Positions 54,722 to 62,759 of a stretch of 64,000 nucleotides of DNA are shown one piece after another. Origin of the DNA: Curtobacterium sp. MCPF17_002 (GTDB lineage: Bacteria; Actinomycetota; Actinomycetes; Actinomycetales; Microbacteriaceae). The stretch is taken from assembly GCF_003234115.2 (NCBI RefSeq), contig NZ_CP126251.1, forward strand, positions 2,232,001 through 2,296,000, in the 5' to 3' direction. Each line of letters opens with the position of its first letter. Within the stretch, counting starts at the first letter, position 1. Under the pieces are notes generated by a model. The model was not told where the DNA came from and did not search any database. It was given only the letters and a program-made list of their open reading frames with translations. The position numbers were made by a program, and so were the translations under genes.

Positions 54722-55891
54722 GTGCAACTCAAGACCATTGCCATGTCCGCGACCACCGCCGTGCTCCTCGGCCTGACGCTCACCGCGTGCAGCGGCGGCG
54801 GCTCCGGTTCTGCCGAGGGGAAGTCCGGCGGCGACGACGCGAAGCCCGTGAGCGGCTCGGCCGTGAAGATCGACCTCACCAAGGACGTCGAGAAGAAGGT
54901 GGGGGTCACCCTCACCGACACGCAGCTCGGCGACCGCGTGCAGGTGAAGCAGGTCTCGACGAAGCTCAAGACCGACAACGTGAAGTCGCTGAAGAGCTCG
55001 CAGGGCGACGTCGTCCTCGTGCAGCTCAAGGTCACCGTGCCCGAGGACGGCTACTCGGTCTCGACGTCCGACTTCGGGCTCTCCGACGACCAGGACACTA
55101 CGTCGTCGCAGCTCTACGCCGGCGGCCTCGAGGCCGCGATGGAGGCGCAGGGGTACGCCGCGCTGCCGAGCTACGTCTCGACCGGCTCGACGAAGACCGG
55201 CTGGGTGGCCCTGCAGCTGCTCGACACGTCGAAGTCGGCCGACCTGACGTGGAAGCGTGCGGAGCACACCGACTACGAGTCGGGCAAGAAGTACGCCGCC
55301 CGGACGATGACCGGGCCGCTGCTGCAGAACACCGGCGCCGACTCCGCGGTCACCGCCGCGAAGGAGGGCGCGACGCCGAAGAAGGCCTCCGCGAAGAGCA
55401 CGGACGACGTCACGAAGAACACCGTGACCGTCGACCAGATCATCACGAACTTCCCGCTGCCGGCCGCGGTCGACTACGAGAGCGGCCACATCGTCGCCGT
55501 GCACATCAAGGCCGACGCGGGCAACGTGTACACCTCCGGTTGGGCGCCGAGCGACCTGCAGCTGATCACCGCCGACGGGGACAAGCTCGACCGGTACTCC
55601 AACTCGGACGTCGCCACCGCGCTCGCCGAGAAGGGCTTCGCCGGCCTCACCGAGGACGGCTACATCTCCTCCGGCGAGAGCACGACCGGCTGGGTGCCGT
55701 TCCTCGTCAAGCCGAGCACCGGCGACTCCGGCTTCACCATCAGCCAGCACCGCCGCGCGGCGAACATCATCGGTGGCGGCTCGGTTCCCGCTGCGGACTT
55801 CCCCGCGAAGATCGCGGTCAGCGGCGAGTCCACCGAGAGCGACAGCGAGTCGACGGACAGCACCGACGACGGCTCCGGCTCGAACGCGTAG
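54722..55891 (+). CDS. Secreted lipoprotein with two related modules
   Basis: A 389-residue lipoprotein: signal peptide ending LTAC, Gly/Ser/Lys spacer, then two halves with the same pattern, one containing STGSTKTGWVALQLL and the other SSGESTTGWVPFLV, each preceded by a Gly-Tyr/Phe-Ala-x-Leu strand. This suggests a duplicated immunoglobulin-like module of DUF4352 type. The C terminus is a Ser/Asp/Glu-rich tail (SESTDSTDDGSGSNA). The GTG at 54722 follows AGGGGAACC. Function unknown; outer face of the membrane. Confidence 0.82.
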   Translation: MQLKTIAMSATTAVLLGLTLTACSGGGSGSAEGKSGGDDAKPVSGSAVKIDLTKDVEKKVGVTLTDTQLGDRVQVKQVSTKLKTDNVKSLKSSQGDVVLVQLKVTVPEDGYSVSTSDFGLSDDQDTTSSQLYAGGLEAAMEAQGYAALPSYVSTGSTKTGWVALQLLDTSKSADLTWKRAEHTDYESGKKYAARTMTGPLLQNTGADSAVTAAKEGATPKKASAKSTDDVTKNTVTVDQIITNFPLPAAVDYESGHIVAVHIKADAGNVYTSGWAPSDLQLITADGDKLDRYSNSDVATALAEKGFAGLTEDGYISSGESTTGWVPFLVKPSTGDSGFTISQHRRAANIIGGGSVPAADFPAKIAVSGESTESDSESTDSTDDGSGSNA

Positions 55892-55948
55892 TCCCGGCAC
55901 CGTCCCCCCGCGACGCGGGTGGGGCTCTGCAGGTGGCTGCGCACTGCT

Positions 55949-55988
55949 GACTGGAGGCGCGGGGCGGCGACGCACCGCGCCTCCAGTC
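55949..55988. terminator. Perfect 14-bp hairpin between convergent genes
   Basis: GACTGGAGGCGCGG (55949-55962) and CCGCGCCTCCAGTC (55975-55988) form a perfect stem with a 12-nt loop, 57 nt after the lipoprotein stop and facing the convergent EthD-like gene. It is the best member of the GGAGGCGCG family. Probable bidirectional terminator, without T runs. Confidence 0.7.
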
Positions 55989-56018
55989 CGTCAGGTGGTC
56001 GGTCCCCTGACCTGACGG
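55988..56018. terminator. Second hairpin in tandem
   Basis: CCGTCAGGT (55988-55996) pairs perfectly with ACCTGACGG (56010-56018) around a 13-nt loop, directly after the previous hairpin. It ends 33 nt before the stop of the minus-strand EthD-like gene. Confidence 0.55.
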
Positions 56019-56051
56019 ACGTGACCGGACGGGTCAGGGCCCGTCGGCGTC

Positions 56052-56357
56052 TCAGGCCTGCTCGACGTCGGAGAACAGTCCGGTGAACGTCGCGCCGGTG
56101 GCACCGAGCTGTCCGAAGAGGGCACCGGCCTCGGCGCCGGCCACCGCGGCCGACGCGTCGTCGTAGGAGTCGAAGTACAGGTCGAGGGTCCGGTGGGCGG
56201 GCGTGGGCGTGCCGTCCTCCTTCGGCCACACCTTGCCGGCCTCGAGTCGGCGGAGCTCGGGGAGCTGCGCGGCGGCGTCCTGGAGCGCCGGGTAGGCCTG
56301 CTCGAAGGCAGCAGGGTCGGCCGGGTTGTCGATGATGAGGGTGATCTTGGTCGTCAT
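56052..56357 (-). CDS. EthD-domain small protein
   Basis: A 101-residue dimeric alpha/beta-barrel protein. It begins KITLIIDNPADPAAFEQAY and contains KVWPKEDGTPTPAHRTLDL, the EthD-like pattern with an acidic and aromatic centre. Related proteins assist ether degradation or act as small monooxygenases. ATG at 56357. It follows another small minus-strand gene by 16 nt, so the two may be co-transcribed. Confidence 0.78.
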   Translation of the reverse strand: MTTKITLIIDNPADPAAFEQAYPALQDAAAQLPELRRLEAGKVWPKEDGTPTPAHRTLDLYFDSYDDASAAVAGAEAGALFGQLGATGATFTGLFSDVEQA

Positions 56358-56373
56358 GCGACCAGTGTCCGCC

Positions 56374-56685
56374 TCAGCGGTCGTTCGTGTGCAGGCGCCC
56401 GCCGCCGAACGGCAGCCAGCCCGCCCGGTAGACGAACGGCTCGTCGCGGTGCTCGGCGGTGACCGTCCGGGTCGCCGATCCGAAGCGCCACGCGCGGTTG
56501 TACAGGTACACGCCGATGACGGTCCCGCCGTCGTCCGGGACCGCCCACGTGCCGATGCCCCACTGTGCCGGGTGGCCGACGCCGTCGATCGTGACGGTCG
56601 GCCGGGCGAACCAGGTCAGCGGCGGGCGGGTGATCCGGAGTTCCACGCGGCGCTTCGTCGTGCCGGAGGGTTGTGTCGCTTCCAC
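56374..56685 (-). CDS. Hypothetical protein, 103 residues
   Basis: Read from the GTG at 56685. The protein is soluble and beta-rich with many Trp/Tyr/Phe residues (RPPLTWFARPTVTIDG, WGIGTWAVPDDGGTVIGVYL, VYRAGWLPFGG). I do not recognise the family. The start is uncertain because no clear ribosome site is seen. It is divergent from the universal stress protein and lies upstream of the EthD-like gene. Confidence 0.6.
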   Translation of the reverse strand: MEATQPSGTTKRRVELRITRPPLTWFARPTVTIDGVGHPAQWGIGTWAVPDDGGTVIGVYLYNRAWRFGSATRTVTAEHRDEPFVYRAGWLPFGGGRLHTNDR

Positions 56686-56880
56686 TGCCGCAGGATACGG
56701 GTGCGGCGAGACTCCCGACCTCCGTCCATGTGCACGCATCGGTCGTGGACAACCCGCAGGTCCGGGTGTAGGCCTGTGCTGCACAACACGCAGACCGCTC
56801 AGGGAAGGTCGGTGGACGTGCCGTTCCCGGTGCGGTCGTGGGCACACGCTGACGGACCCGGCGAGAGGACGGACACGGAC

Positions 56881-57795
56881 ATGGCAGAGGACATCAGACG
56901 GATCGTCGTCGGGTTCGACGGATCGGACCAGGCGACGGCGGCCCTCGACCGTGCGGTGTCCCTCGCCGAGGTGCTCGGTGCGCGGCTCGAGATCCTCACG
57001 TCGTGGCGGTGGCCGCTGACGTGGAGCACGGCCCCCGTGGCGAACACGTGGTCGCCGCTCCACGACGCCGAGGAGATCCGTCAGCACGCCGTCGAGTTGC
57101 TCGAACGCCGCGCGTCGCCCGACCTGGACGTGATCGCCCGGACAGTGGAGGGCGGCGCAGCAGAGGTCCTGCTGGGCGCCGCGGCCGACGCCGGACTGCT
57201 CGTCGTGGGGAGCCGTGGCCGCGGCGGGTTCCGCGGGCTCCTCCTCGGTTCCGTCAGCGCTGCGTGCGTCCAGCAGGCCGCGTGCCCGGTGCTCGTCGAC
57301 CGTGGCGAGGAGTCCGGGAGCGGCGGGCTTGGCGCGAGCGGCGGGCTTGGCGCGAGCGGCGGGCTTGGCGCGAGCGGCGGGGCGATCGTCGTCGGTGTGG
57401 ACGGCTCGCCGGAATCGGGCCGTGCACTCCGCTTCGCCGTCGTCCTCGCCCGCCACCTGGGACACCGGGTCCGCGCGGTCACGACCTGGCAGTGGCCCGC
57501 CGCCCTGAACCGCGATGAACCGCCCTTCGACCACTGGTCCCCGGAGCAGGACGCCCTCGCCACCGCGTCCTCGGCGCTCGACGCGGCCGAGGACCTCATC
57601 GACGACGACGTGACGGTCACGTCCGAACTGGTCGAGGGCCGTCCTGCGGAGGTCCTCCTCGAGGCCGGCCGTGACGCCGCGCTCCTCGTGCTCGGCAGCC
57701 GCGGCCTGGGTGGTTTCCGGGGGCTGCTGGTCGGTTCCGTCAGCCAGGAGTGCGCGCAGCACGCGGCCTGCCCGGTGGTGGTGCACCGATCCTGA
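56881..57795 (+). CDS. Tandem universal stress protein
   Basis: A 304-residue protein with two Usp domains. Each starts with a conserved strand (RRIVVGFDGSDQA; IVVGVDGSPES) and ends with the ATP-binding G-2x-G-9x-G-S motif (VVGSRGRGGFRGLLLGSVS; LGSRGLGGFRGLLVGSVS), so both probably bind ATP. Between them lies a linker of three GGLGAS repeats. ATG at 56881 after GAGAGGACGG. The 195-nt upstream gap is shared with a divergent gene. Expected role: stress or dormancy response. Confidence 0.93.
   Translation: MAEDIRRIVVGFDGSDQATAALDRAVSLAEVLGARLEILTSWRWPLTWSTAPVANTWSPLHDAEEIRQHAVELLERRASPDLDVIARTVEGGAAEVLLGAAADAGLLVVGSRGRGGFRGLLLGSVSAACVQQAACPVLVDRGEESGSGGLGASGGLGASGGLGASGGAIVVGVDGSPESGRALRFAVVLARHLGHRVRAVTTWQWPAALNRDEPPFDHWSPEQDALATASSALDAAEDLIDDDVTVTSELVEGRPAEVLLEAGRDAALLVLGSRGLGGFRGLLVGSVSQECAQHAACPVVVHRS
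57322..57375 (+). repeat. Three tandem 18-nt repeats in the Usp linker
   Basis: Units at 57322-57339, 57340-57357 and 57358-57375 of GGCGGGCTTGGCGCGAGC encode a Gly/Leu/Ala/Ser hinge in frame. Confidence 0.9.
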
Positions 57796-57810
57796 CGAGC
57801 AGGTCGCTCG

Positions 57811-57837
57811 GGGTGCCCGGGGTGCCCGGGGTGCCCG
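57811..57837. repeat. Three tandem 9-nt repeats before pxpA
   Basis: GGGTGCCCG occurs three times back to back, 17 nt upstream of the pxpA start. A GATAGTAGGT follows and could contain the -10 region of a near-leaderless pxpA promoter. Confidence 0.7.
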
Positions 57838-57853
57838 ATAGTAGGTTGGCGGC

Positions 57854-58678
57854 GTGACGACGATCGACCTCAACAGCGACCTCGGTGAGGGCTTCGGCGC
57901 CTGGAGCATGGGCGACGACGGAGCGATGCTCGACCTCGTGTCCTCCGCGAACGTCGCCTGCGGCTTCCACGCCGGCGACCCGACGATCATGCTCGACACC
58001 TGCCGCACCGCGGCCGAGCGGGGCGTCGCCGTCGGCGCGCACGTGGCGTACCGCGACCTCGCGGGCTTCGGCCGCCGTCCTGTGCACGTCACCCCGGAGG
58101 AGCTCTACGCCGAGGTCGTGCACCAGCTCGGCGCCCTCGTCGCCACCGCCCGCGTCGCCGGGACCGCGGTGACGTACGTGAAGCCGCACGGGGCCCTGTA
58201 CAACACGGCGTGCTCGGACCCGGTGCAGGCCGAGGCGGTGACCCGCGCGGTCGCGGACGTCGACCCGACCCTGGCGGTCCTCGCCCTGCCCGGCTCCGAA
58301 CTGCTGCTCGCCGCCTCGCGCCACGGCCTCCGCGCGGTGTCCGAGGTCTTCGCGGACCGCGCCTACGAACCGGACGGCTCGCTCGTCTCGCGGAGCACCC
58401 CGGGGGCGGTGCTGCACGACGCAGCGTCCGTTGCTGCTCGGGTGCTCCGGATGGTGACCGACGGCGTGGTGACGGCGGTCGACGGGTCGGACGTGCCGGT
58501 GCGGGCGGACTCCGTCTGCGTGCACGGGGACTCCCCCGACGCGGTGGCGATGGCGCAGGCGATCCGGGCGCTGCTGACGGAACAGGGCGTGACGATCGCC
58601 GCGTTCGCGCCGGCCGCGCCGGCCGCGCCTGTCGCGCCTGTTGCGCCTGTTGCGCCTGCTGCGCCGGCTGCGCCGTGA
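57854..58678 (+). CDS. pxpA: 5-oxoprolinase subunit A (LamB/YcsF family)
   Basis: One of three subunits of the ATP-dependent prokaryotic 5-oxoprolinase, which opens the pyroglutamate ring to glutamate. 274 residues. Family motifs: [28 protein letters not shown] and VKPHGALYN. The C-terminal about 25 residues are an Ala/Pro/Val repeat tail (AAP/VAP) from a 9-nt repeat and lie outside the conserved domain. Starts at the GTG at 57854; overlaps pxpB as GTGA. Confidence 0.95.
   Translation: MTTIDLNSDLGEGFGAWSMGDDGAMLDLVSSANVACGFHAGDPTIMLDTCRTAAERGVAVGAHVAYRDLAGFGRRPVHVTPEELYAEVVHQLGALVATARVAGTAVTYVKPHGALYNTACSDPVQAEAVTRAVADVDPTLAVLALPGSELLLAASRHGLRAVSEVFADRAYEPDGSLVSRSTPGAVLHDAASVAARVLRMVTDGVVTAVDGSDVPVRADSVCVHGDSPDAVAMAQAIRALLTEQGVTIAAFAPAAPAAPVAPVAPVAPAAPAAP
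58606..58674 (+). repeat. 9-nt repeat tail at the end of pxpA
   Basis: About seven copies of GCGCCTGTT/GCGCCGGCC-type units encode AAP or VAP tripeptides, ending at the overlap with pxpB. The last copies supply the bases before the pxpB start. Confidence 0.85.
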
Positions 58679-59304
58679 CCTTGGACGTCCGTCCTGCTGG
58701 CCGGTCCGCCGTGCTCGTGACGTTCGGCAGCCTCGCCGACGTCGTCGCGTTCCACGCCGGACTCCGGGCCGCAACCGTCCCGGGCCTCACCGAGGTCGTC
58801 TCCGGCGCCCGGACCCTGCTGGTGCGCTTCGACCCGGACCGCACCGATGCCGCTCGGCTCCGACCGGAGCTCGACCGCGTCACACCGGTCCACGACGACC
58901 CGTCCGGCGCGGACCCCGCCCCGCTCGTCGTCCCCGTGACGTACGACGGCGAGGACCTCGACGCCGTCGCCGCGCTCACCGGCATGAGCCGTTCCGCCCT
59001 CGTCGCGTGGCACACCGGACAGGTCTGGACGAGCGCGTTCTGCGGGTTCGCGCCCGGCTTCAGCTACCTCACCGGCTCGTCGCCGTCACTCGACCTGCCC
59101 CGCCGGGCGACCGCCCGCACAGTCGTCCCGAGCGGCGCGGTCGCCCTCGCCGGCGAGTTCAGTGCCGTCTACCCGCGGAGCTCCCCGGGCGGCTGGCAGC
59201 TCATCGGCCGGACCGAGGTGGCCATGTGGTCGCTCGACCGCGACCCGCCGGCCCTCGCCCCCGCCGGCACCCGCATCCGCTTCGTGGAGACGGGCCCGGC
59301 ATGA
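58675..59304 (+). CDS. pxpB: 5-oxoprolinase subunit B (KipI family)
   Basis: 209 residues. The conserved cyclophilin-like second half contains [31 protein letters not shown] and [11 protein letters not shown], all hallmarks of PxpB/KipI. The start GTG at 58675 overlaps pxpA (GTGA) and the end overlaps pxpC (ATGA), so the three subunits are made together. In Bacillus the homologue KipI also inhibits a sporulation kinase; no such kinase is expected here. Confidence 0.95.
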   Translation: MTLDVRPAGRSAVLVTFGSLADVVAFHAGLRAATVPGLTEVVSGARTLLVRFDPDRTDAARLRPELDRVTPVHDDPSGADPAPLVVPVTYDGEDLDAVAALTGMSRSALVAWHTGQVWTSAFCGFAPGFSYLTGSSPSLDLPRRATARTVVPSGAVALAGEFSAVYPRSSPGGWQLIGRTEVAMWSLDRDPPALAPAGTRIRFVETGPA

Positions 59305-60185
59305 GGACCCTCACCGTCCTGCAGGTCGGCCCCGGCACGAGCGTCCAGGACACCGGTCGGCCCGGCCTGAGCGACATGGGACTGGGCGCCGCCGGCGCGG
59401 TCGACCGCGGTGCTGCGTCCCTCGCCAACCGGTTGGTCGGCAACCGCCGCGACGCGGCCGTCCTGGAGGCACTGCTCGGCTCCGTCACGCTCCGCTCCGA
59501 CGCGCACCTGGTCACCGCCACCACCGGTGCGCCCTGTCCCGTCGAGGTCACCTCGGCGGACGGCCGGGTGCGCGGTGCGGCTCCGTACGAGGTGCTGACG
59601 CTCGCCCCGGGTGACGTGCTGCGGCTCGGCCTGCCGGCCAGCGGACTCCGGTCCTACCTCGCCGTCCGTGGTGGTCTCGCGGTCGAGCCGGTGCTCGGCA
59701 GCCGGTCGTGGGACTCCCTGGCCCGACTCGGTCCCGCTCCCCTGTCGGTGGGCGACACCCTGCCCGTGGGCGACGACGCGTCGGCGTGGCCCGTCGTCGA
59801 CGCCGTCGCACCGCCGCTCGGCCCCCTGCCCGGCGAACCGGTCGTCCTCGACGTCACGGCGGGTCCGCGCGACGACTGGTTCGCCCCCGGCTGGCGGGCG
59901 ACGTTGACGGGGCAGGACCACCACGTGACGCCGGACAGCGACCGCGTCGGGGTCCGCACGACGGCGGCGGAACCCCTCGTCCGCGCCGTGACCCGTGAGC
60001 TGCCGAGCGAAGGCGTCGAGACCGGGTCGCTCCAGGTCCCGCCGGAGGGACACCCGGTGCTGTTCCTCGCCGACCACCCCGTCACCGGCGGCTACCCGGT
60101 CGTCGCGGTGCTCACCCCGGCGGCGGTGGACCGTGCCGCACAGCTCCGGCCGGGTGACACGGTCCGCTTCCGCATCGTCGGCTGA
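59301..60185 (+). CDS. pxpC: 5-oxoprolinase subunit C (KipA/biotin-dependent carboxyltransferase family)
   Basis: 294 residues. Begins with the family pattern LQVGPGTSVQDTGRPGLSDMG and GAVDRGAASLANRLVGN, and ends with LADHPVTGGYPVVAVL. PxpC joins PxpB as the carboxyltransferase-like half of the enzyme. ATG at 59301, coupled by ATGA. The operon ends here, 12 nt before the convergent HIT gene. Confidence 0.95.
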   Translation: MRTLTVLQVGPGTSVQDTGRPGLSDMGLGAAGAVDRGAASLANRLVGNRRDAAVLEALLGSVTLRSDAHLVTATTGAPCPVEVTSADGRVRGAAPYEVLTLAPGDVLRLGLPASGLRSYLAVRGGLAVEPVLGSRSWDSLARLGPAPLSVGDTLPVGDDASAWPVVDAVAPPLGPLPGEPVVLDVTAGPRDDWFAPGWRATLTGQDHHVTPDSDRVGVRTTAAEPLVRAVTRELPSEGVETGSLQVPPEGHPVLFLADHPVTGGYPVVAVLTPAAVDRAAQLRPGDTVRFRIVG

Positions 60186-60197
60186 GGGCCGTCCACG

Positions 60198-60614
60198 TCA
60201 CTCGAACATCTCGGCGAGCGCCGCGTACGGGTCCCCCACGAAGCGGTGCGCCGAGGGCGGCTCCGGCCAGTGCACGGTGCCGTCGTCCGGCCAGCACGGG
60301 ACGACGTGCACATGGAGGTGCCGGACGCTCTGCCCGGCATCCGCGCCCGAGGCCTGCAGCAGCACCGAGCCGGTCGCGCCCAGGGCGCCCCGCATCGCCC
60401 GCGCGACGCGCTGCGCCAGGGCGAAGGTCGCGGCGAGGGCGACCGGACCGGCACGCAGGAGGTCGTCGGCGTGCTCCACCGGCACGACGAGGGTGTGACC
60501 GGGGGCGAGCAGCGACTCCGGCAGCGGAGCGAAGGCCACCGCGTGCTCCTCGCGTTCGACCCAGGCGGCCGGAGCGTCCCCGGCGATGATGCGGCAGAAC
60601 GGGCACGGTTCCAT
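60198..60614 (-). CDS. HIT-family nucleotide hydrolase or transferase
   Basis: 138 residues of histidine-triad fold. The zinc-like start CPFCRIIAGDAPAAWV and the triad HLHVHVVP (His99, 101, 103) are intact, so it should act on purine nucleotide phosphoramidates or dinucleotide polyphosphates. It is convergent with pxpC and divergent from the monooxygenase gene. ATG at 60614. Confidence 0.92.
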   Translation of the reverse strand: MEPCPFCRIIAGDAPAAWVEREEHAVAFAPLPESLLAPGHTLVVPVEHADDLLRAGPVALAATFALAQRVARAMRGALGATGSVLLQASGADAGQSVRHLHVHVVPCWPDDGTVHWPEPPSAHRFVGDPYAALAEMFE

Positions 60615-60700
60615 CGCACCAGTCTGCCGTTCACGACCAGGTGCGGAACACCGGGGCCCGTCGTGCGGTTGGCTCGGAGACCGATGACGAAGGGTGCACC

Positions 60701-61003
60701 ATGTCGATGACCGTCCTGCTCGAGCTCCAGCTCCGGAGCGACCTGCCCACCGAGACCGTCGAGACCGCGATCCGCGAGACGCTCGCGCAGACCGGTGCCT
60801 TCGCGGGCAACGAGTCCCTCGAGGTCATCGTCGACGACGCCGACCCCACTCGCGTGGTCGTCGTCGAACGCTGGACGACCTCGGCCGACCACGACGCCTA
60901 CGTCGCCTGGCGTGCGACACCGGAGGGCGCGTCCGCCCTCCGGGACGTGGTCGCGTCGCCGCCCGTCAAGCGGACCTTCGACCGGACCATCTCGCTGACC
61001 TGA
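60701..61003 (+). CDS. Antibiotic biosynthesis monooxygenase (ABM) domain protein
   Basis: A 100-residue ferredoxin-like dimeric barrel protein: MTVLLELQLRS, VVVVERWTTSADHDAYVAW and an ending TFDRTISLT match the ABM fold, with the typical Trp/Tyr-x-His-x2-Y pattern. ATG at 60701. An in-frame upstream start at 60641 would add 20 residues without fold character. Cofactor-independent quinol monooxygenase or heme-degrading activity is possible by family. Confidence 0.82.
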   Translation: MSMTVLLELQLRSDLPTETVETAIRETLAQTGAFAGNESLEVIVDDADPTRVVVVERWTTSADHDAYVAWRATPEGASALRDVVASPPVKRTFDRTISLT

Positions 61004-61060
61004 TCAGGACCGTCGGGTGCCCTGCGCCGGCACGGTCTCCGGCCGTGGGACGATTGCCGG

Positions 61061-62725
61061 ATGACCGCCACGCTCGTCGCCAAGGGCCTCGCCGGCGGGT
61101 ACGCCGCTCGCACGCTGTTCGACTCCCTCGACCTCACGGTGGCCCCGGGTGACGTGATCGGCGTCGTCGGCGTGAACGGTGCGGGCAAGTCCACGCTGCT
61201 CCGCCTGCTCGCCGGTGTCGACGAGCCCCTCGCCGGAACGGTGTCCCTCGCCCCGACGGACGCCTTCGTCGGGTGGCTCCCCCAGGAGCACGAGCGCATC
61301 GACGGTGAGACGGTCGGTGCGTACATCGCGCGGCGCACCGGCTGCGCGGAGGCGACCGCGACGATGGACTCCGCCGCCGCCGCCCTCGGTGAGCCCGGCG
61401 CGGGCGACGCCGCGGCCGACGCGTACTCGACGGCGCTCGACCGCTGGCTCGCCTCCGGCGCGGCGGACCTCGACGAACGGATCCCGGTCGTGCTGGCCGA
61501 CCTCGGCCTCGTCGTCGGGGCGGACGACGACGGCGTCGGTCCGGACTCCCTGATGACCGCGTTGTCCGGCGGGCAGGCTGCCCGCGTCGGCCTCGCCGCG
61601 CTGCTGCTCTCCCGGTTCGACATCGTCCTGCTGGACGAGCCGACGAACGACCTCGACCTCGACGGCCTCGACCGGCTCGAGCGCTTCGTGACCGGCCTGC
61701 GCGGCGGTGTCGTGCTGGTCAGCCACGACCGCGAGTTCCTGGCGCGCTCGGTGACCGCCGTCCTCGAGCTCGACCTCGCGCAGGCGTCCAACCGACTGTT
61801 CGGCGGCGGGTACGACGCGTACCTCGAGGAGCGCGAGATCGCCCGTCAGCACAAGCGCGACGCGTACGACGACTACGCCTCGACCAAGGCGGACCTCGTC
61901 TCCCGCGCCCGCACCCAGCGGGAGTGGTCGAGTCAGGGCGTGCGGAACGCCATGAAGAAGGCACCGGACAACGACAAGATCCGCCGCAAGGCCGCGAGCG
62001 AGTCGAGCGAGAAGCAGGCGCAGAAGGTCCGTCAGATGGAGTCCCGGATCGCGCGGCTCGACGAGGTCGAGGAGCCGCGCAAGGAGTGGCAGCTCGAGTT
62101 CACGATCGGCAGCGCACCGCGGTCGTCGGCCGTCGTCGCGACCCTCGCCGACGCCACCTTCACGCAGGGCGACTTCACGCTCGGTCCGGTCTCGCTGCAG
62201 GTCGACGGCGGCGACCGGATCGGCATCACCGGGCCGAACGGCGCCGGGAAGTCCACGCTGCTCCGGGCGCTGCTCGGCAAGCAGGACCCGACGACCGGCA
62301 CGGCCTCACTCGGGTCGAGCGTCGCGGTCGGCGAGATCGACCAGGCACGCGCGGCGTTCACCGGCGAGCAGTCCCTCGCCGACGCGTTCGAGGCCATCGT
62401 GCCCGAGTACACGACCGCCGACGTCCGGACGCTGCTCGCGAAGTTCGGGCTCAAGGCGGACCACGTCGGGCGTCCGGCGGGGGCGCTCTCCCCCGGGGAA
62501 CGCACCCGCGCCGGACTCGCCCTGCTGCAGGCCCGCGGGGTGAACGTGCTCGTGCTCGACGAACCGACGAACCACCTCGACCTCGCAGCGATCGAGCAGC
62601 TCGAGCAGGCGCTCGACTCCTACGACGGCACGCTCCTGCTCGTGACGCACGACCGCCGCATGCTCGAGACCGTCACGCTCGACCGGCAGTGGCTCGTCGA
62701 GGCCGGGCGCGTCACGGAACGCTGA
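61061..62725 (+). CDS. ABC-F family ATP-binding protein
   Basis: A 554-residue cytoplasmic protein with two ABC domains and no membrane part. Domain 1: VNGAGKSTLLRLLAG, TALSGGQAARVGLA, IVLLDEPTNDLDL. Domain 2: GPNGAGKSTLLRALLG, ALSPGERTRAGLAL, VLVLDEPTNHLDL. Between them about residues 255-345 is a long basic, helical linker (RKAASESSEKQAQKVRQ). ABC-F proteins act on the ribosomal E site; those with long linkers often protect against ribosome-targeting antibiotics, but this cannot be assigned from sequence. Starts at the ATG at 61061. Confidence 0.92.
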   Translation: MTATLVAKGLAGGYAARTLFDSLDLTVAPGDVIGVVGVNGAGKSTLLRLLAGVDEPLAGTVSLAPTDAFVGWLPQEHERIDGETVGAYIARRTGCAEATATMDSAAAALGEPGAGDAAADAYSTALDRWLASGAADLDERIPVVLADLGLVVGADDDGVGPDSLMTALSGGQAARVGLAALLLSRFDIVLLDEPTNDLDLDGLDRLERFVTGLRGGVVLVSHDREFLARSVTAVLELDLAQASNRLFGGGYDAYLEEREIARQHKRDAYDDYASTKADLVSRARTQREWSSQGVRNAMKKAPDNDKIRRKAASESSEKQAQKVRQMESRIARLDEVEEPRKEWQLEFTIGSAPRSSAVVATLADATFTQGDFTLGPVSLQVDGGDRIGITGPNGAGKSTLLRALLGKQDPTTGTASLGSSVAVGEIDQARAAFTGEQSLADAFEAIVPEYTTADVRTLLAKFGLKADHVGRPAGALSPGERTRAGLALLQARGVNVLVLDEPTNHLDLAAIEQLEQALDSYDGTLLLVTHDRRMLETVTLDRQWLVEAGRVTER

Positions 62726-62759
62726 CGGACCGCACGCTGATCGACGGAGGGGGACGCTG

